Shown piece after piece: positions 33,034 through 41,655 of a stretch of 43,335 nucleotides of DNA. The notes below the pieces were generated by a model. It saw nothing but the letters and a program-made list of their open reading frames with translations, ran no database searches and had not been told where the DNA came from. This DNA comes from JANXVV01 sp038230975 (GTDB lineage: Bacteria > Planctomycetota > Phycisphaerae > Tepidisphaerales > Tepidisphaeraceae). Each line of letters starts with the position of its first letter. Position 1 is the stretch's first letter. Location: positions 1 through 43,335 of the forward strand of contig JBBRMF010000010.1 of the NCBI GenBank assembly GCA_038230975.1, read 5' to 3'. The translations under genes and the position numbers were made by a program.

Positions 33034-35475
33034 CTACTTCCCATTCGCCCCAGCCGTCCGCCCCTCCCGCTCATCCCAAGCCTTGCGTTCCTGCGGCGAC
33101 AGACGTCGATGGGCCAGCAACCACTTCACCAACGCAGGATCCGTGTAATACGGCTGCCACTGACTGTTATCTTGCGACTGCGGTAACACAGTGACCTCTG
33201 CATCGCCGTGCGTTTTGTGCAGTGCATCGACCATCTGCTTCGCGGCTTGAACGGCGTTACCATCGTTTTGAGGCGCGATCACGCGAGTCGCCAGATATTT
33301 GAGTTTCTTCGCCACTTCCTCCGGCTGAACCGCGCCGGCCTGAAACGGAAAGATCGCCGCGAAGCGCTCCGGTGCTTGTAATGCCAGTGACCAGACGGCT
33401 GAACCGCCGTTCTGCACCCCCGTGGCATAGACGCGATCAGAATCCACGCGCACATTTTTTGTTACCTCATCCACCAGCGACAGCGTGATTTTGGCGATCT
33501 CCGCATCGGTCCATTGACGATCCTGCGGCAACTGCGGCACGAGGCCGATCATGGGGAATGACGACCGGGAATTTTCATCCCGCCGTGGATCGATGTTGCT
33601 GCCATATTCAAAGATCATCGATTGATCCGTTGATCGATGCTCATCATTGTGCAGGTAAACCATCAAAGGCCAGCGGTCTTTCGCGGCATCGTAGCCCTTG
33701 GGTAAGTAGAGGCTGTATCGCAGATTGAAAGGCTTGCCCGCCAACTGAGTGGCATACTCCAACCAGTGGTGTCCCGGTTTTTGCAATTCCGGGTGTTTAT
33801 CGGATTGGGCGAGCATTTTGTCCGGAGCGGTCGTCGGAAATTTCTCACGTTCGACGCGTCGCTCGGGCGCGGGTCGTTTTTGCTGCAAGAGCCAATCATA
33901 AAAACGGCGATCGTTGTAATACCTTGGCCATGACCCGTGTCCTTCGCCGGGAATGACGGTCAGGTGAACTTCATTGCCCGCAGCCGCCAGTACGGAATTC
34001 ATGTGGACCGACCCGGTGAAGAAATCACCGTCGGCCCCTCCGACGATGATCCAGGTCGACAGGTATTTGAGTCGGTTGGCAGCCACATCCCAGCAGCGAT
34101 CACGGCCGTTGATCGGCACGATCGCCGCGAACTTTTCAGCGCCGGTCGTCCCCACTGTCCAGGTGCTGGTTCCACCGAGGCTGTACCCCGTGACGTACAC
34201 GCGATCAGGATCAATGCGGACCTTTTTTTCGATATCGTCGACCAGCTCACATATCGCCTTGGCGCATTCCGGTGAATTGTCGTGGGCTGGTGAAATCAGG
34301 ACGAACGGGAACCATTCCTTAAACTTCGGATCTTCCCTCATTTTGGCACTCGGGCCATGGCTGTTGATGCCACCGAGATCTTGATTGACCTCGCCGGCAC
34401 CGGCCAGAAAAACGATGGTTGGCCAAAGCGTTTTCCCGCCGTCGTAGCCTACCGGCAAAGTCAGTTGGTAAGCGGTGTCGATTTTTTTGTCACCCACCCA
34501 CGTGGTGTGTTTCATCTTGTACTGGCCGGGCAGTTTCGGAACAGCGGCAATAGCCTCGGCAAGCTCGCGGGCATCGCGTTCATCGCGCTGCTTACGCTCA
34601 TCGGCGGTGCGACGCTTGTGATTGTTCAACCAGTCATAGGTTGCATTGTCATTGTAAAACCACTGCGCGCACTCCGCCGCCGTGTTGCCATTGGTTTTGA
34701 ACTGGATGTCTGCCTTGGATTTGCCAAGCCCATCGACCGTGGCCAGATACGTTTCGTAGCCCGGCTTATCGTTCTGCGCCGCCACGACATAGCTAAAAAG
34801 GTGACGCAATTTCGTCGGAGGTTCCCCACCCAAAGGCGAACCTCCCGGCGAGCTGCCGAGCACATTGGCAAACCTCTCCGGTGCCGCCGCCGCCACCCGC
34901 CATGCGCCCGCCACACCTGTGCCGATGCCCGCCAGCGAAACCCGATCCGGATCGACCCGGAAACCCTTGGTCACCTCATCCACCAGGCCCAGCAGTGCGG
35001 CGGCCATATCCGAGTCGTCCCAGTTTTCATCCTTCGGACAAAGCGGAGAAACGCAGATTGAGCGGAAACCGTCGCGAAAACCCTGGTCCTCGTGAAGGCG
35101 CTTTTCCGGACCTACTTTGAGCAGTGCGTTCAAATCCGTGCCGCGCGATTCCTCGCCATGTAGAAACACCAGCAGTTGGCGCGGGTCTTTGTTCTTGTCG
35201 TATTCCCGCGGAATAAAAACGCGGCAAGGCAGCGTAATCAGACGCGAAACATACTGCGTGCCGACCCGCATGCTGAAATTCAGATTATAAAACCCGGGTG
35301 AATCCGGCATGAGCGCAACGAGTTTGGGTTTTTCCCATTCCGTCGCGGGGGCCGTCGCGGGTGCCGCAGTCGGCGCGGAATTTGTGATTTGCCTCGGGCG
35401 CAAAAGATGCGCCGAAATAAAATAGGCTATGACGAGTGTCGAGGAGGCTGCTAAAATAACGAGAAATCGCTTCAT
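33034..35475 (-). CDS. Triple-domain secreted alpha/beta hydrolase (one active, two degenerate domains)
   Basis: The 813-residue protein has an N-terminal membrane anchor or signal (FLVILAASSTLVIAYFISA) and three tandem prolyl-oligopeptidase/PHB-depolymerase-like domains (about 60-285, 315-535 and 560-790). All three share the fold landmarks LVDEVTK or equivalent, DPDRV before the nucleophile elbow, and a final YNDxxxYDWL-type segment. Only the middle domain keeps a triad: Ser432 in GYSLGG, an Asp in GGADGDF (482 or 484) and His513 in GEGHGSW. Domain 1 has GIGTGV (Gly185 at the Ser position) and Cys269 at the His position; domain 3 has GVQNGG (Gln688) and Asn770. The substrate may be an acyl ester on a carbohydrate or polyester. 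ATG 35475 is chosen because it opens the signal-like sequence. Confidence 0.87.
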   Translation of the reverse strand: MKRFLVILAASSTLVIAYFISAHLLRPRQITNSAPTAAPATAPATEWEKPKLVALMPDSPGFYNLNFSMRVGTQYVSRLITLPCRVFIPREYDKNKDPRQLLVFLHGEESRGTDLNALLKVGPEKRLHEDQGFRDGFRSICVSPLCPKDENWDDSDMAAALLGLVDEVTKGFRVDPDRVSLAGIGTGVAGAWRVAAAAPERFANVLGSSPGGSPLGGEPPTKLRHLFSYVVAAQNDKPGYETYLATVDGLGKSKADIQFKTNGNTAAECAQWFYNDNATYDWLNNHKRRTADERKQRDERDARELAEAIAAVPKLPGQYKMKHTTWVGDKKIDTAYQLTLPVGYDGGKTLWPTIVFLAGAGEVNQDLGGINSHGPSAKMREDPKFKEWFPFVLISPAHDNSPECAKAICELVDDIEKKVRIDPDRVYVTGYSLGGTSTWTVGTTGAEKFAAIVPINGRDRCWDVAANRLKYLSTWIIVGGADGDFFTGSVHMNSVLAAAGNEVHLTVIPGEGHGSWPRYYNDRRFYDWLLQQKRPAPERRVEREKFPTTAPDKMLAQSDKHPELQKPGHHWLEYATQLAGKPFNLRYSLYLPKGYDAAKDRWPLMVYLHNDEHRSTDQSMIFEYGSNIDPRRDENSRSSFPMIGLVPQLPQDRQWTDAEIAKITLSLVDEVTKNVRVDSDRVYATGVQNGGSAVWSLALQAPERFAAIFPFQAGAVQPEEVAKKLKYLATRVIAPQNDGNAVQAAKQMVDALHKTHGDAEVTVLPQSQDNSQWQPYYTDPALVKWLLAHRRLSPQERKAWDEREGRTAGANGK

Positions 35476-35594
35476 GTCTGTTCCGTGAATAAGACAACCG
35501 GAAGTCAACGTCTATACTGTGTTCGATAGCCGTTGTTTTTAGTTTTCTCCATCATTTACCGCTTCGCGGCTAAGTGGTTTATCACAAATAGGAT

Positions 35595-35621
35595 TTAGGG
35601 TGCCACCCCATACAACCCTAA
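35595..35621. repeat. Small inverted repeat, possible palindrome remnant
   Basis: TTAGGGT (35595-35601) and ACCCTAA (35615-35621) are perfect arms around a 13-nt loop that includes GCCACCCC. The outer GGGTGCCAC recalls the ends of the GGGTGCCACAGGTC repeats, without the core. It lies in the divergent gap between the two hydrolase genes. Nothing else was seen in 35476-35701. Confidence 0.3.
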
Positions 35622-35701
35622 CTCTTAAACGTTTCAAAGCACTAGCACAACCATCCATTCAGTTGAGCATTCATCGCCTTCGGTTTAGAGTTCTGCAAAC
35701 T

Positions 35702-36967
35702 ATGTCACATCCCATCACCCACCGAGTTCTTCTGCTATCGCTCAGCTTCATGCTCATCGCGCCATTCGTTCCCGCGCAAGCCCTTGAAGCAACGAGCGCG
35801 GGCGCAACACCGATTGAAGCCCTTCGCACCTGGCTCGCGCAACCTGCGACGGCGCGCCCGGCGCTCGAGGATCAACCGTTCGCGCAAATCCCGGTGTCCA
35901 AGGCTCAAGCCGACCAGGCACGAACGATGTTGTGGGCCGATCACACGGCTCAGATTCACACCACGCGCGAAGCCGAGTGGAAAAACGAAGCGATGACCGT
36001 CGCCAATCACACGCTCAAATGGAAGCATCGGCATTTCGGAACAAAACCAAAGGACGGCTGGAATCTCTACCTTTCCATGCACGGCGGAGGTGGCGCACCC
36101 ACGGCCGTCAATGATCAGCAATGGGAAAACCAAATCAAGTTGTATCAACCGAAAGACAGCCTGTACATCGCTCCGCGCGCTCCGACGGATACCTGGAACC
36201 TTTGGCATGAATCGCACATCGACGTACTTTACAACCGGCTTATTGAAGATGCGATCGTGCTCGGCGACGTGAACCCCAACCGCATTTACATCATGGGATA
36301 TTCAGCCGGGGGCGACGGGGTTTATCAACTCGCGCCGCGCATGGCCGACCGGTTGGCCGCTGCCGCGATGATGGCCGGCCATCCCAATGATGCTTCACCG
36401 CTCGGTCTGCGCAACATCGGTTTTACCATCCACGTCGGTGCGCTCGACGATGGCTACAACCGCAATAAAGTGGCCCGCGAATGGCAGCAGAAGCTGGATG
36501 CACTGCTGCAATCCGATCCCACGGGTTACGCGCATCTGGTGCAGCTTCACGAGGGTCGAAGCCATTGGATGAATCTGGAGGACAAGGTGGCTGTCGACTG
36601 GATGGCGGGATTCACGCGAAATCCGATCCCGGAAAAAGTGGTCTGGAAGCAGAGTTCGACAACGCACGACAGCTTCTATTGGCTGGCGATGCCGGCCGGA
36701 TCAACCAGGGCCGGTCAACTCGCGGTCGCGAAGCGAAAAGGTCAGGACATTGAGATTGAAAACACAGAAGACGTAAAGACCCTGATCATTCGATTGAACG
36801 ATGCGATGCTCGATCTGGACAAGCCGGTGACCATCACGCGAAAAGACGCGGTTTTGTTCAAAGGAATCGCCCCGAGAACCTTGCGGCAAATCGAATCCAG
36901 CCTGTCGCAACATGGCGACCCGTTCCTCGTCTTCGACGCCAGCATCCCCGTTATCGTTGGACCGTAA
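35702..36967 (+). CDS. Secreted single-domain alpha/beta hydrolase (esterase-like)
   Basis: The 421-residue protein has a signal peptide (about 1-27, ending PAQA) and an esterase-like domain. The oxyanion-side segment is YLSMHGGGGAPTAVNDQQW, the nucleophile elbow is IYIMGYSAGGDGVY with Ser201, the acid is Asp249 in GALDDGYN, and the His is His288 in EGRSHWMN, so the triad is complete. A beta-rich tail of about 110 residues follows (EIENTEDVKTLIIRLND, then DLDKPVTITRKDAVLF), of unknown role. The fold family is shared with the triple-domain hydrolase encoded divergently, and the two may act on related substrates. ATG 35702 is chosen since it begins the signal peptide; an upstream ATG at 35600 adds a non-signal extension. 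Confidence 0.85.
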   Translation: MSHPITHRVLLLSLSFMLIAPFVPAQALEATSAGATPIEALRTWLAQPATARPALEDQPFAQIPVSKAQADQARTMLWADHTAQIHTTREAEWKNEAMTVANHTLKWKHRHFGTKPKDGWNLYLSMHGGGGAPTAVNDQQWENQIKLYQPKDSLYIAPRAPTDTWNLWHESHIDVLYNRLIEDAIVLGDVNPNRIYIMGYSAGGDGVYQLAPRMADRLAAAAMMAGHPNDASPLGLRNIGFTIHVGALDDGYNRNKVAREWQQKLDALLQSDPTGYAHLVQLHEGRSHWMNLEDKVAVDWMAGFTRNPIPEKVVWKQSSTTHDSFYWLAMPAGSTRAGQLAVAKRKGQDIEIENTEDVKTLIIRLNDAMLDLDKPVTITRKDAVLFKGIAPRTLRQIESSLSQHGDPFLVFDASIPVIVGP

Positions 36968-36994
36968 AACAAGCGTTTTTCAGATTGGCTTTAA

Positions 36995-37058
36995 GTGGCG
37001 TGGGCGTCTCGCCCGCGTTTCTTCCGCAAAAAAGCACGGGCGAGACGCCCATGCCACC
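36995..37058. repeat. Paired palindrome (REP-like), GTGGCGTGGGCGTCTCGCCC family
   Basis: The left half GTGGCGTGGGCGTCTCGCCC (36996-37015) and the right half, ending GGGCGAGACGCCCATGCCACC (to 37058), are inverted copies with about one mismatch. Each half folds alone as GGGCG-TCT-CGCCC. The element fills the convergent gap between the single-domain hydrolase and the last pseudopilin gene. Confidence 0.85.
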
Positions 37059-37108
37059 AATTTTCCCGGACTATTTGAACAGCGCGGAATTATTTGTAAC
37101 CGAATCCC

Positions 37109-37723
37109 TCACGGTTCGTTTTCGTATTCTTTAGGGCTCGGGCCTTCGTAGCTGTAGAGATTGTCGTCGCGGCTCAGGAAGTGACCATCCGGGCCGGCGG
37201 AGACAAAAAAGCAGCGGTTTCCCGGGGCGATTCCGATGGCGGGATGAAACTGCGCCAGAAAGACGATCGGTGTGCCCCAGGCATCGCGAAGGGTGGCCTC
37301 GTCGTAAATCGAAATGGGTAGATCCGCAAACGCGCGGCTCGTTAAATCGGCCTGACCGCGCAGCACATGAAGCAATTCGCGGTTGTTGCGAATGGCATTG
37401 TGCTGCAAGGTTTGCTCATCGGGGATTCGACCTTCGGTATACCCGGGCGGCACAAACGGCGAGATCGTCGGCAGCCGATGATACCGGCCGTAGTATTGGC
37501 TCATTAGCGTATCGAGGCTGCGCAGAAGGCTTTTCGTCACCGATTCCGCCGACTGCGCCCGTACGCGGCGGGCCAGGCTGACCATCAACCCCATCGCAAT
37601 AACCAGCACCGCGATCGTGGTGAGCATTTCGACGAGGGTGTAGCCTTTTTTTTTAAGCCGCTGAGACTGAAGTCGTGGCGTGGATCGAGATAAGGCGGAA
37701 GACTGCGATGGAGAAAATGGCAT
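37109..37723 (-). CDS. Pseudopilin / prepilin-type N-terminal methylation protein
   Basis: The 204-residue protein has a type III signal of the pseudopilin kind: a basic leader ending LKKKG, cleaved before YTLVEMLTTIAVLVIAMGLMV (Glu at +5 of the mature chain), which then forms the membrane-spanning helix. The leader of about 27 residues is longer than in the neighbouring genes. The remainder contains WGTPIVFLAQFH and SAGPDGHFLSRDDNL, the latter being the calcium-binding-loop-like end seen in GspG-type major pseudopilins. It is the last of four pseudopilin-like genes after gspF, 17 nt downstream of the previous one. Confidence 0.85.
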   Translation of the reverse strand: MPFSPSQSSALSRSTPRLQSQRLKKKGYTLVEMLTTIAVLVIAMGLMVSLARRVRAQSAESVTKSLLRSLDTLMSQYYGRYHRLPTISPFVPPGYTEGRIPDEQTLQHNAIRNNRELLHVLRGQADLTSRAFADLPISIYDEATLRDAWGTPIVFLAQFHPAIGIAPGNRCFFVSAGPDGHFLSRDDNLYSYEGPSPKEYENEP

Positions 37724-37740
37724 ATTTCTCTGTGACCGAA

Positions 37741-38481
37741 TTAGTATGCAATCGGAATCGGATTGGGAAATCCCCCGGCGGTGCCTTTCCCGCCGTCCGC
37801 CAGCGCCGGGTCACACCACAGTATATTCGGTGCCGCATATCGCGTATCTTTTTTGGCCTGGCAATAGTTGTTGAATTCTTCCGCGCTCAACACATCCGCG
37901 TGGCCATCCATATGAGAGATGACCGTTCCACGTTTATGTCGGATGGCAACCCCTTCGGTCGGGAAATTCGTGACGTCATTCGCCCCGTTAAATTTCCATG
38001 GCACTTCAAAGAACAGCACGTCGTCCGGGTGAAACTGCAACATCGCCAACCCGACCCCGGACGAGTTGCCATAATCACTGGCAGCGCCGTTCATATTGTA
38101 ATCCGTGATGATCGCGACATGGTTCGCCGGATAAGGACCTGGATCCTCCGGGCAATGGTATGAGATATAGCTCAATACATATTTCCAAATCTGCCCGTTC
38201 TCCACATCCGACTGTTTGAACTTCAACGCGATGCCATCATTATAACACCAGTTCGGAAGTGATCCGTGATTCCAGCTCGTGTAAGGCAAACGCCCGGCGT
38301 TGTCCCGGCTGAACATCGTACACGCCATGATCAACTGCCGTTGATTGTTCATGCACTTGATCGTGTTCGCCCCATGCCGAGCCTTGGAAATGACGGGAAT
38401 CAGAATGCCCATGAGGATCGCGATGATTCCCATCACCACGAGCAACTCAACGAGTGTAAAACCTCGACTGCGTCGATTCAT
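37741..38481 (-). CDS. Pseudopilin-like protein with H-X9-DG motif
   Basis: The 246-residue chain begins MNRRSRG, cleaved before FTLVELLVVMGIIAILMGILI, a canonical prepilin leader and helix. Its C-terminal part holds an H-X9-DG motif (RHKRGTVISHMDGHADV), which defines a large planctomycete and Lentisphaerae family of prepilin-like surface proteins of unknown role. The middle region has NQRQLIMACTMFSRDNAGRLPY, also typical of that family. It belongs to the gspF-led cluster, 133 nt after the preceding pseudopilin gene, so it may have its own promoter. Confidence 0.9.
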   Translation of the reverse strand: MNRRSRGFTLVELLVVMGIIAILMGILIPVISKARHGANTIKCMNNQRQLIMACTMFSRDNAGRLPYTSWNHGSLPNWCYNDGIALKFKQSDVENGQIWKYVLSYISYHCPEDPGPYPANHVAIITDYNMNGAASDYGNSSGVGLAMLQFHPDDVLFFEVPWKFNGANDVTNFPTEGVAIRHKRGTVISHMDGHADVLSAEEFNNYCQAKKDTRYAAPNILWCDPALADGGKGTAGGFPNPIPIAY

Positions 38482-38614
38482 ATCAATACTCCGCAGAAAA
38501 ATGATGCGCTGTCAGGCAACCATACCGCATCGCCGGAGGCTGATGCAAGCGAATTCCACCGCGCCTGCTAAGTCTATCTTTTTTCGAGTCTGGAAGCCGA
38601 GTATGGCAAGCGGG

Positions 38615-39424
38615 CTATCGAACGTACTGCACAGGGATCGGGAAGTTCGTGACATCGTCGGTCTTTCCCGTTACCGGGTCGAAACCGAAGCGAGCATCCG
38701 TCCCTGCTTCCCACAGAATATACGGTCCGGTCGAGGACGGATTTTCATTTCCGTCGATCTTTCCGTTCGGCGCAACGACAGGCGTTGCCTTTGAACCGTC
38801 TCCCAACAAATACTGCAAATCCGTAATCAACGGCTTCCCCGCGAACGACGGACAATCGTTAAAGCTATATAGTGCGGCGGCACTGTTGGGGGCCACAAAC
38901 AGGTTCGGCTTCGTGATATCCGGTGCCGGGACTCGCGCGGGGAAGTACAAAATCGGGAGATCGCTCGAATCGCGGATGCAAACCAGCGGTGGCGCGCCAA
39001 TGTTTTTTCGAATATTGAACTGTTCCACGTTGATCATCGCCGACCGAGGTCGACCACTCTTCGGATCGGTCAAAGGCTTAAGCGATGACGTGGTTCGATC
39101 GTAATACATCCCCGTCAATGCCTCGCAGAGAACCGTTGCGCCGTCTTTTTGCGTCCCCGCCACCGCCGGCGGAGGGAAATCATTTCCAATCGTCTGCGGA
39201 TATTCCCCGAATTGATTTTTATACTCTGACAGACCCATCTGAATCGCTTCGATATCCCGCTTGAACTTGGCCTTCTGCGCGTTTCGCCGAACCGTGAAAG
39301 AAACCGGAAGCGCAATTCCCATAATCAACGCGATGATCCCGATCACCACCAGCAGTTCCACGAGCGTGAACCCCGGCCGGCGACGCAAATCAACTGATCG
39401 AAAGTCTTGGTAATGGCGGTTCAT
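38615..39424 (-). CDS. Pseudopilin-like protein (GspG-type ending)
   Basis: The 269-residue protein has a leader ending RRRPG, cleaved before FTLVELLVVIGIIALIMGIAL. The segment KAKFKRDIEAIQMGLSEYKNQFGEYP follows the membrane helix, as in GspG-type pseudopilins. The end (WEAGTDARFGFDPVTGKTDDV, then TNFPIPVQYV) is the loop that in GspG binds calcium. Its start overlaps the stop of the upstream pseudopilin by 4 nt (ATGA), showing translational coupling. Probably part of an envelope-spanning secretion or pilus-like filament. Confidence 0.88.
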   Translation of the reverse strand: MNRHYQDFRSVDLRRRPGFTLVELLVVIGIIALIMGIALPVSFTVRRNAQKAKFKRDIEAIQMGLSEYKNQFGEYPQTIGNDFPPPAVAGTQKDGATVLCEALTGMYYDRTTSSLKPLTDPKSGRPRSAMINVEQFNIRKNIGAPPLVCIRDSSDLPILYFPARVPAPDITKPNLFVAPNSAAALYSFNDCPSFAGKPLITDLQYLLGDGSKATPVVAPNGKIDGNENPSSTGPYILWEAGTDARFGFDPVTGKTDDVTNFPIPVQYVR

Positions 39425-40311
39425 TTTACCTTCCCGGCACTGGTGATGTCGTCGAGTGTGCCGTATTTGCGATCAAGTCCGGCACTGATGAGCAGGTAGC
39501 CGTCTTTTTGTTTCGGGACTGAAGTATCTGCGAGGGTGCCGAAATACTCGGCGGCGTATAGCGCAAAGGGTTTGGGAGGCGTGGCCGTCGGTTTTCCCTT
39601 CGGCAATTTCGGGAAGGAATACGGATATAGCTGACGCATGTCATACGCGGGGATCAATTTTGCCGGATAAGACGTGCTCCCGTCGGTAACAGTGCCGGTA
39701 GCACCGAGCCTTGCACGAATATACAAAATCGGCAACGCATCCGGAAAGCGGTCAACGAATTCAGGAATTGGTGTGTCAGAATACGAACCCTGGTTTGCAA
39801 CATTGGCATGCGCTGGATCCTTCCAGTTCACCCACGCGCTACTACTTTTCACCGTATCAAGTCCGGCCGCTGCCAAATCCACAAATGCCTGCGATCGCTG
39901 GGACTTCAACGGATTCAAACTGAATGGCCCTTGGCCGACCAATGCAGAATTGTAGGTGATGTTTCCCGCTTTTAATTGAAGCCCGCCTGCCAATCCAAGC
40001 ACCAGATTTTCGCTGCCCGTCGCCAGTCCACCTAAATTCGCGGGATTCATAGTCGGCAAAAGCTGCCCATCCGCCAGCGGCCCGGGATACGCCTCAAACA
40101 CCTGTCGATACGCTTCAATCCCCTGTTGAATCACCAACAATTGAGACTGCGTGGAAGTGGCGTAGGCAGTTTGTCGCACATGGCTGGCGACGGGGATGAG
40201 AATCCCCATCAGCACGACGATGATTCCAATCACGACAAGGAGTTCGATCAGCGTGAAACCGTTCGTGCCGCTGCGACGATGTGGGCGAACCGGCAAAGGG
40301 GGGTTTGGCAT
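39421..40311 (-). CDS. Pseudopilin-like protein (first after gspF)
   Basis: The 296-residue protein has a leader of about 18 residues ending GTNG, cleaved before FTLIELLVVIGIIVVLMGILI with the conserved Glu5. An alpha-helical spine follows (ATSTQSQLLVIQQGIEAYRQVFEAYP). The last part, SAGLDRKYGTLDDITSAGKV, matches the GspG-type loop (SAGPDGxxGTxDDI). It starts 66 nt after the gspF stop. Four such proteins of different length and ending suggest a filament with several minor subunits. Confidence 0.88.
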   Translation of the reverse strand: MPNPPLPVRPHRRSGTNGFTLIELLVVIGIIVVLMGILIPVASHVRQTAYATSTQSQLLVIQQGIEAYRQVFEAYPGPLADGQLLPTMNPANLGGLATGSENLVLGLAGGLQLKAGNITYNSALVGQGPFSLNPLKSQRSQAFVDLAAAGLDTVKSSSAWVNWKDPAHANVANQGSYSDTPIPEFVDRFPDALPILYIRARLGATGTVTDGSTSYPAKLIPAYDMRQLYPYSFPKLPKGKPTATPPKPFALYAAEYFGTLADTSVPKQKDGYLLISAGLDRKYGTLDDITSAGKVK

Positions 40312-40377
40312 AAGGTGAATCCTCGTTTGATCTTCATTGGTGCAGGACCGATGCCTGCGCCAACGGATGATTGCGTT

Positions 40378-41655
40378 TTACTTCTTCGCCGGACCGCCGG
40401 AGAGCGAGTTGAGCAGGGTAACCATCGGGGCGAACAGGGCAATGACGATAAAACCGACAATCACGCCGAGCACCACCACCATGACCGGTTCCAGAATGCT
40501 GATCAGCGAGCCGACCAGCACGTCGACGTCACTGTCGTAGTTGTCGGCGATCTTGATGAGCATCTTGTCGAGGTCGCCGGTTTCCTCACCGACGTCGATC
40601 ATGTTTACCACGATGGCATCGCAGATTTTGCTGGCCCGGAGCGGGTCGGCGAAGGATTCACCCTCACGGATGGCATCGTGAACTTTGCCGAGGGCGCGGG
40701 TGAAGACTTCGTTGCCGCAGGTTTCTTTGGTGATGTTAATGGCGTCGAGAATGGGCACACCGGCACTGATGAGCGTCCCCAGCGTTCGGGTAAATCGGGC
40801 GATGGAGGTTTTGCTAAGGATGCCGCCCATGATCGGAATTTTGAGCTTGGCGGCGTCGACGGCGTAGCGGCCACCGTCGCTCATCTTGGCCAGCTTGATC
40901 AGGAAGCTCCAGACGAACGGGAAGGCGATGATATAGGCCCAGCCATTGGTCGGCGGTGCGAACCAACGACTCATCGTCAGGAGCACCTTGGTCACGCCGG
41001 GCAATTCAGCCTTAAAGTCTTTAAAAATGTCTTCAAACTTGGGGATTACGAAGATCATGATCATCGAGACGACACCGACGGCGATCGTAATGACGACCGC
41101 CGGGTAAATCATCGCACCGATGACCTTCTTCTTGAGCCTGGCAGCCTTTTCCATGAAGTCGGCCAGGCGCGACAGGATCAAATCCAGCACACCGCCCGCT
41201 TCACCGGCTGACACCATGTTTACATATAGCTTGTCAAAGGCCTTGGGATATTTGCTCATGGCGTCGGACAGCGTGCCGCCGCCTTCCACCTCATCGACCA
41301 CCCCGCCGATGACGGCCTTAAGCAGGCCGGGCTTCTGTTGTTCTTCCAGGATTTGCAGCGAGCGAAGAATCGGCAGGCCGGCATCCTGCAGCGTCGAAAG
41401 CTGACGCGTGAAACCGACCAACTGCTTACGCGGAACACCCCCGAAGGAGATGGGCATCTTCCGGGTGGGTGCCAGCGATTCAGCCGCCTGCTTTTTCTTC
41501 TTGCCAACCTTTTTGACGGCCTGTTCGCGAACTTTCGTGGGAAAAAACCCTTTGCCACGGATCTTGGCGATCGCATCGGCAGAGTCATTTGCTTCCACCA
41601 GGTCTTTGACCTCTTGACCGGAAGAATTCATCGCTTCATAAGCAAAGGTGGGCAT
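40378..41655 (-). CDS. Type II secretion / type IV pilus inner-membrane platform protein (GspF/PilC)
   Basis: The 425-residue platform protein carries an N-terminal YEAMNSSGQEVKDLVEANDS domain and two repeated T2SSF domains (about 75-200 and 275-400), each followed by membrane segments (IYPAVVITIAVGVVSMIMIF near 205-225; two near the C-terminus). Motifs LSTLQDAGLPILRSL and LGTLISAGVPILDAI are the paired repeats, followed by YVNMVSAGEAGG and MIDVGEETG, the usual F-protein signatures. It connects the assembly ATPase to the pseudopilin filament. No GspE, GspD, PilT or prepilin peptidase gene is in the window, so these must be elsewhere. GGAG about 6 nt before ATG 41655 is the ribosome site. A TAGAAT sequence upstream on the minus strand (about 41745) might be a -10 box. 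Confidence 0.95.
   Translation of the reverse strand: MPTFAYEAMNSSGQEVKDLVEANDSADAIAKIRGKGFFPTKVREQAVKKVGKKKKQAAESLAPTRKMPISFGGVPRKQLVGFTRQLSTLQDAGLPILRSLQILEEQQKPGLLKAVIGGVVDEVEGGGTLSDAMSKYPKAFDKLYVNMVSAGEAGGVLDLILSRLADFMEKAARLKKKVIGAMIYPAVVITIAVGVVSMIMIFVIPKFEDIFKDFKAELPGVTKVLLTMSRWFAPPTNGWAYIIAFPFVWSFLIKLAKMSDGGRYAVDAAKLKIPIMGGILSKTSIARFTRTLGTLISAGVPILDAINITKETCGNEVFTRALGKVHDAIREGESFADPLRASKICDAIVVNMIDVGEETGDLDKMLIKIADNYDSDVDVLVGSLISILEPVMVVVLGVIVGFIVIALFAPMVTLLNSLSGGPAKK

Noticed and set aside
40126..41211. Long plus-strand open frame (361 codons) antisense to gspF and a pseudopilin gene
   Set aside because: Rich in His, Asp and Gly with no recognisable motif; it mirrors the codon pattern of the strongly supported GspF and pseudopilin frames on the other strand.
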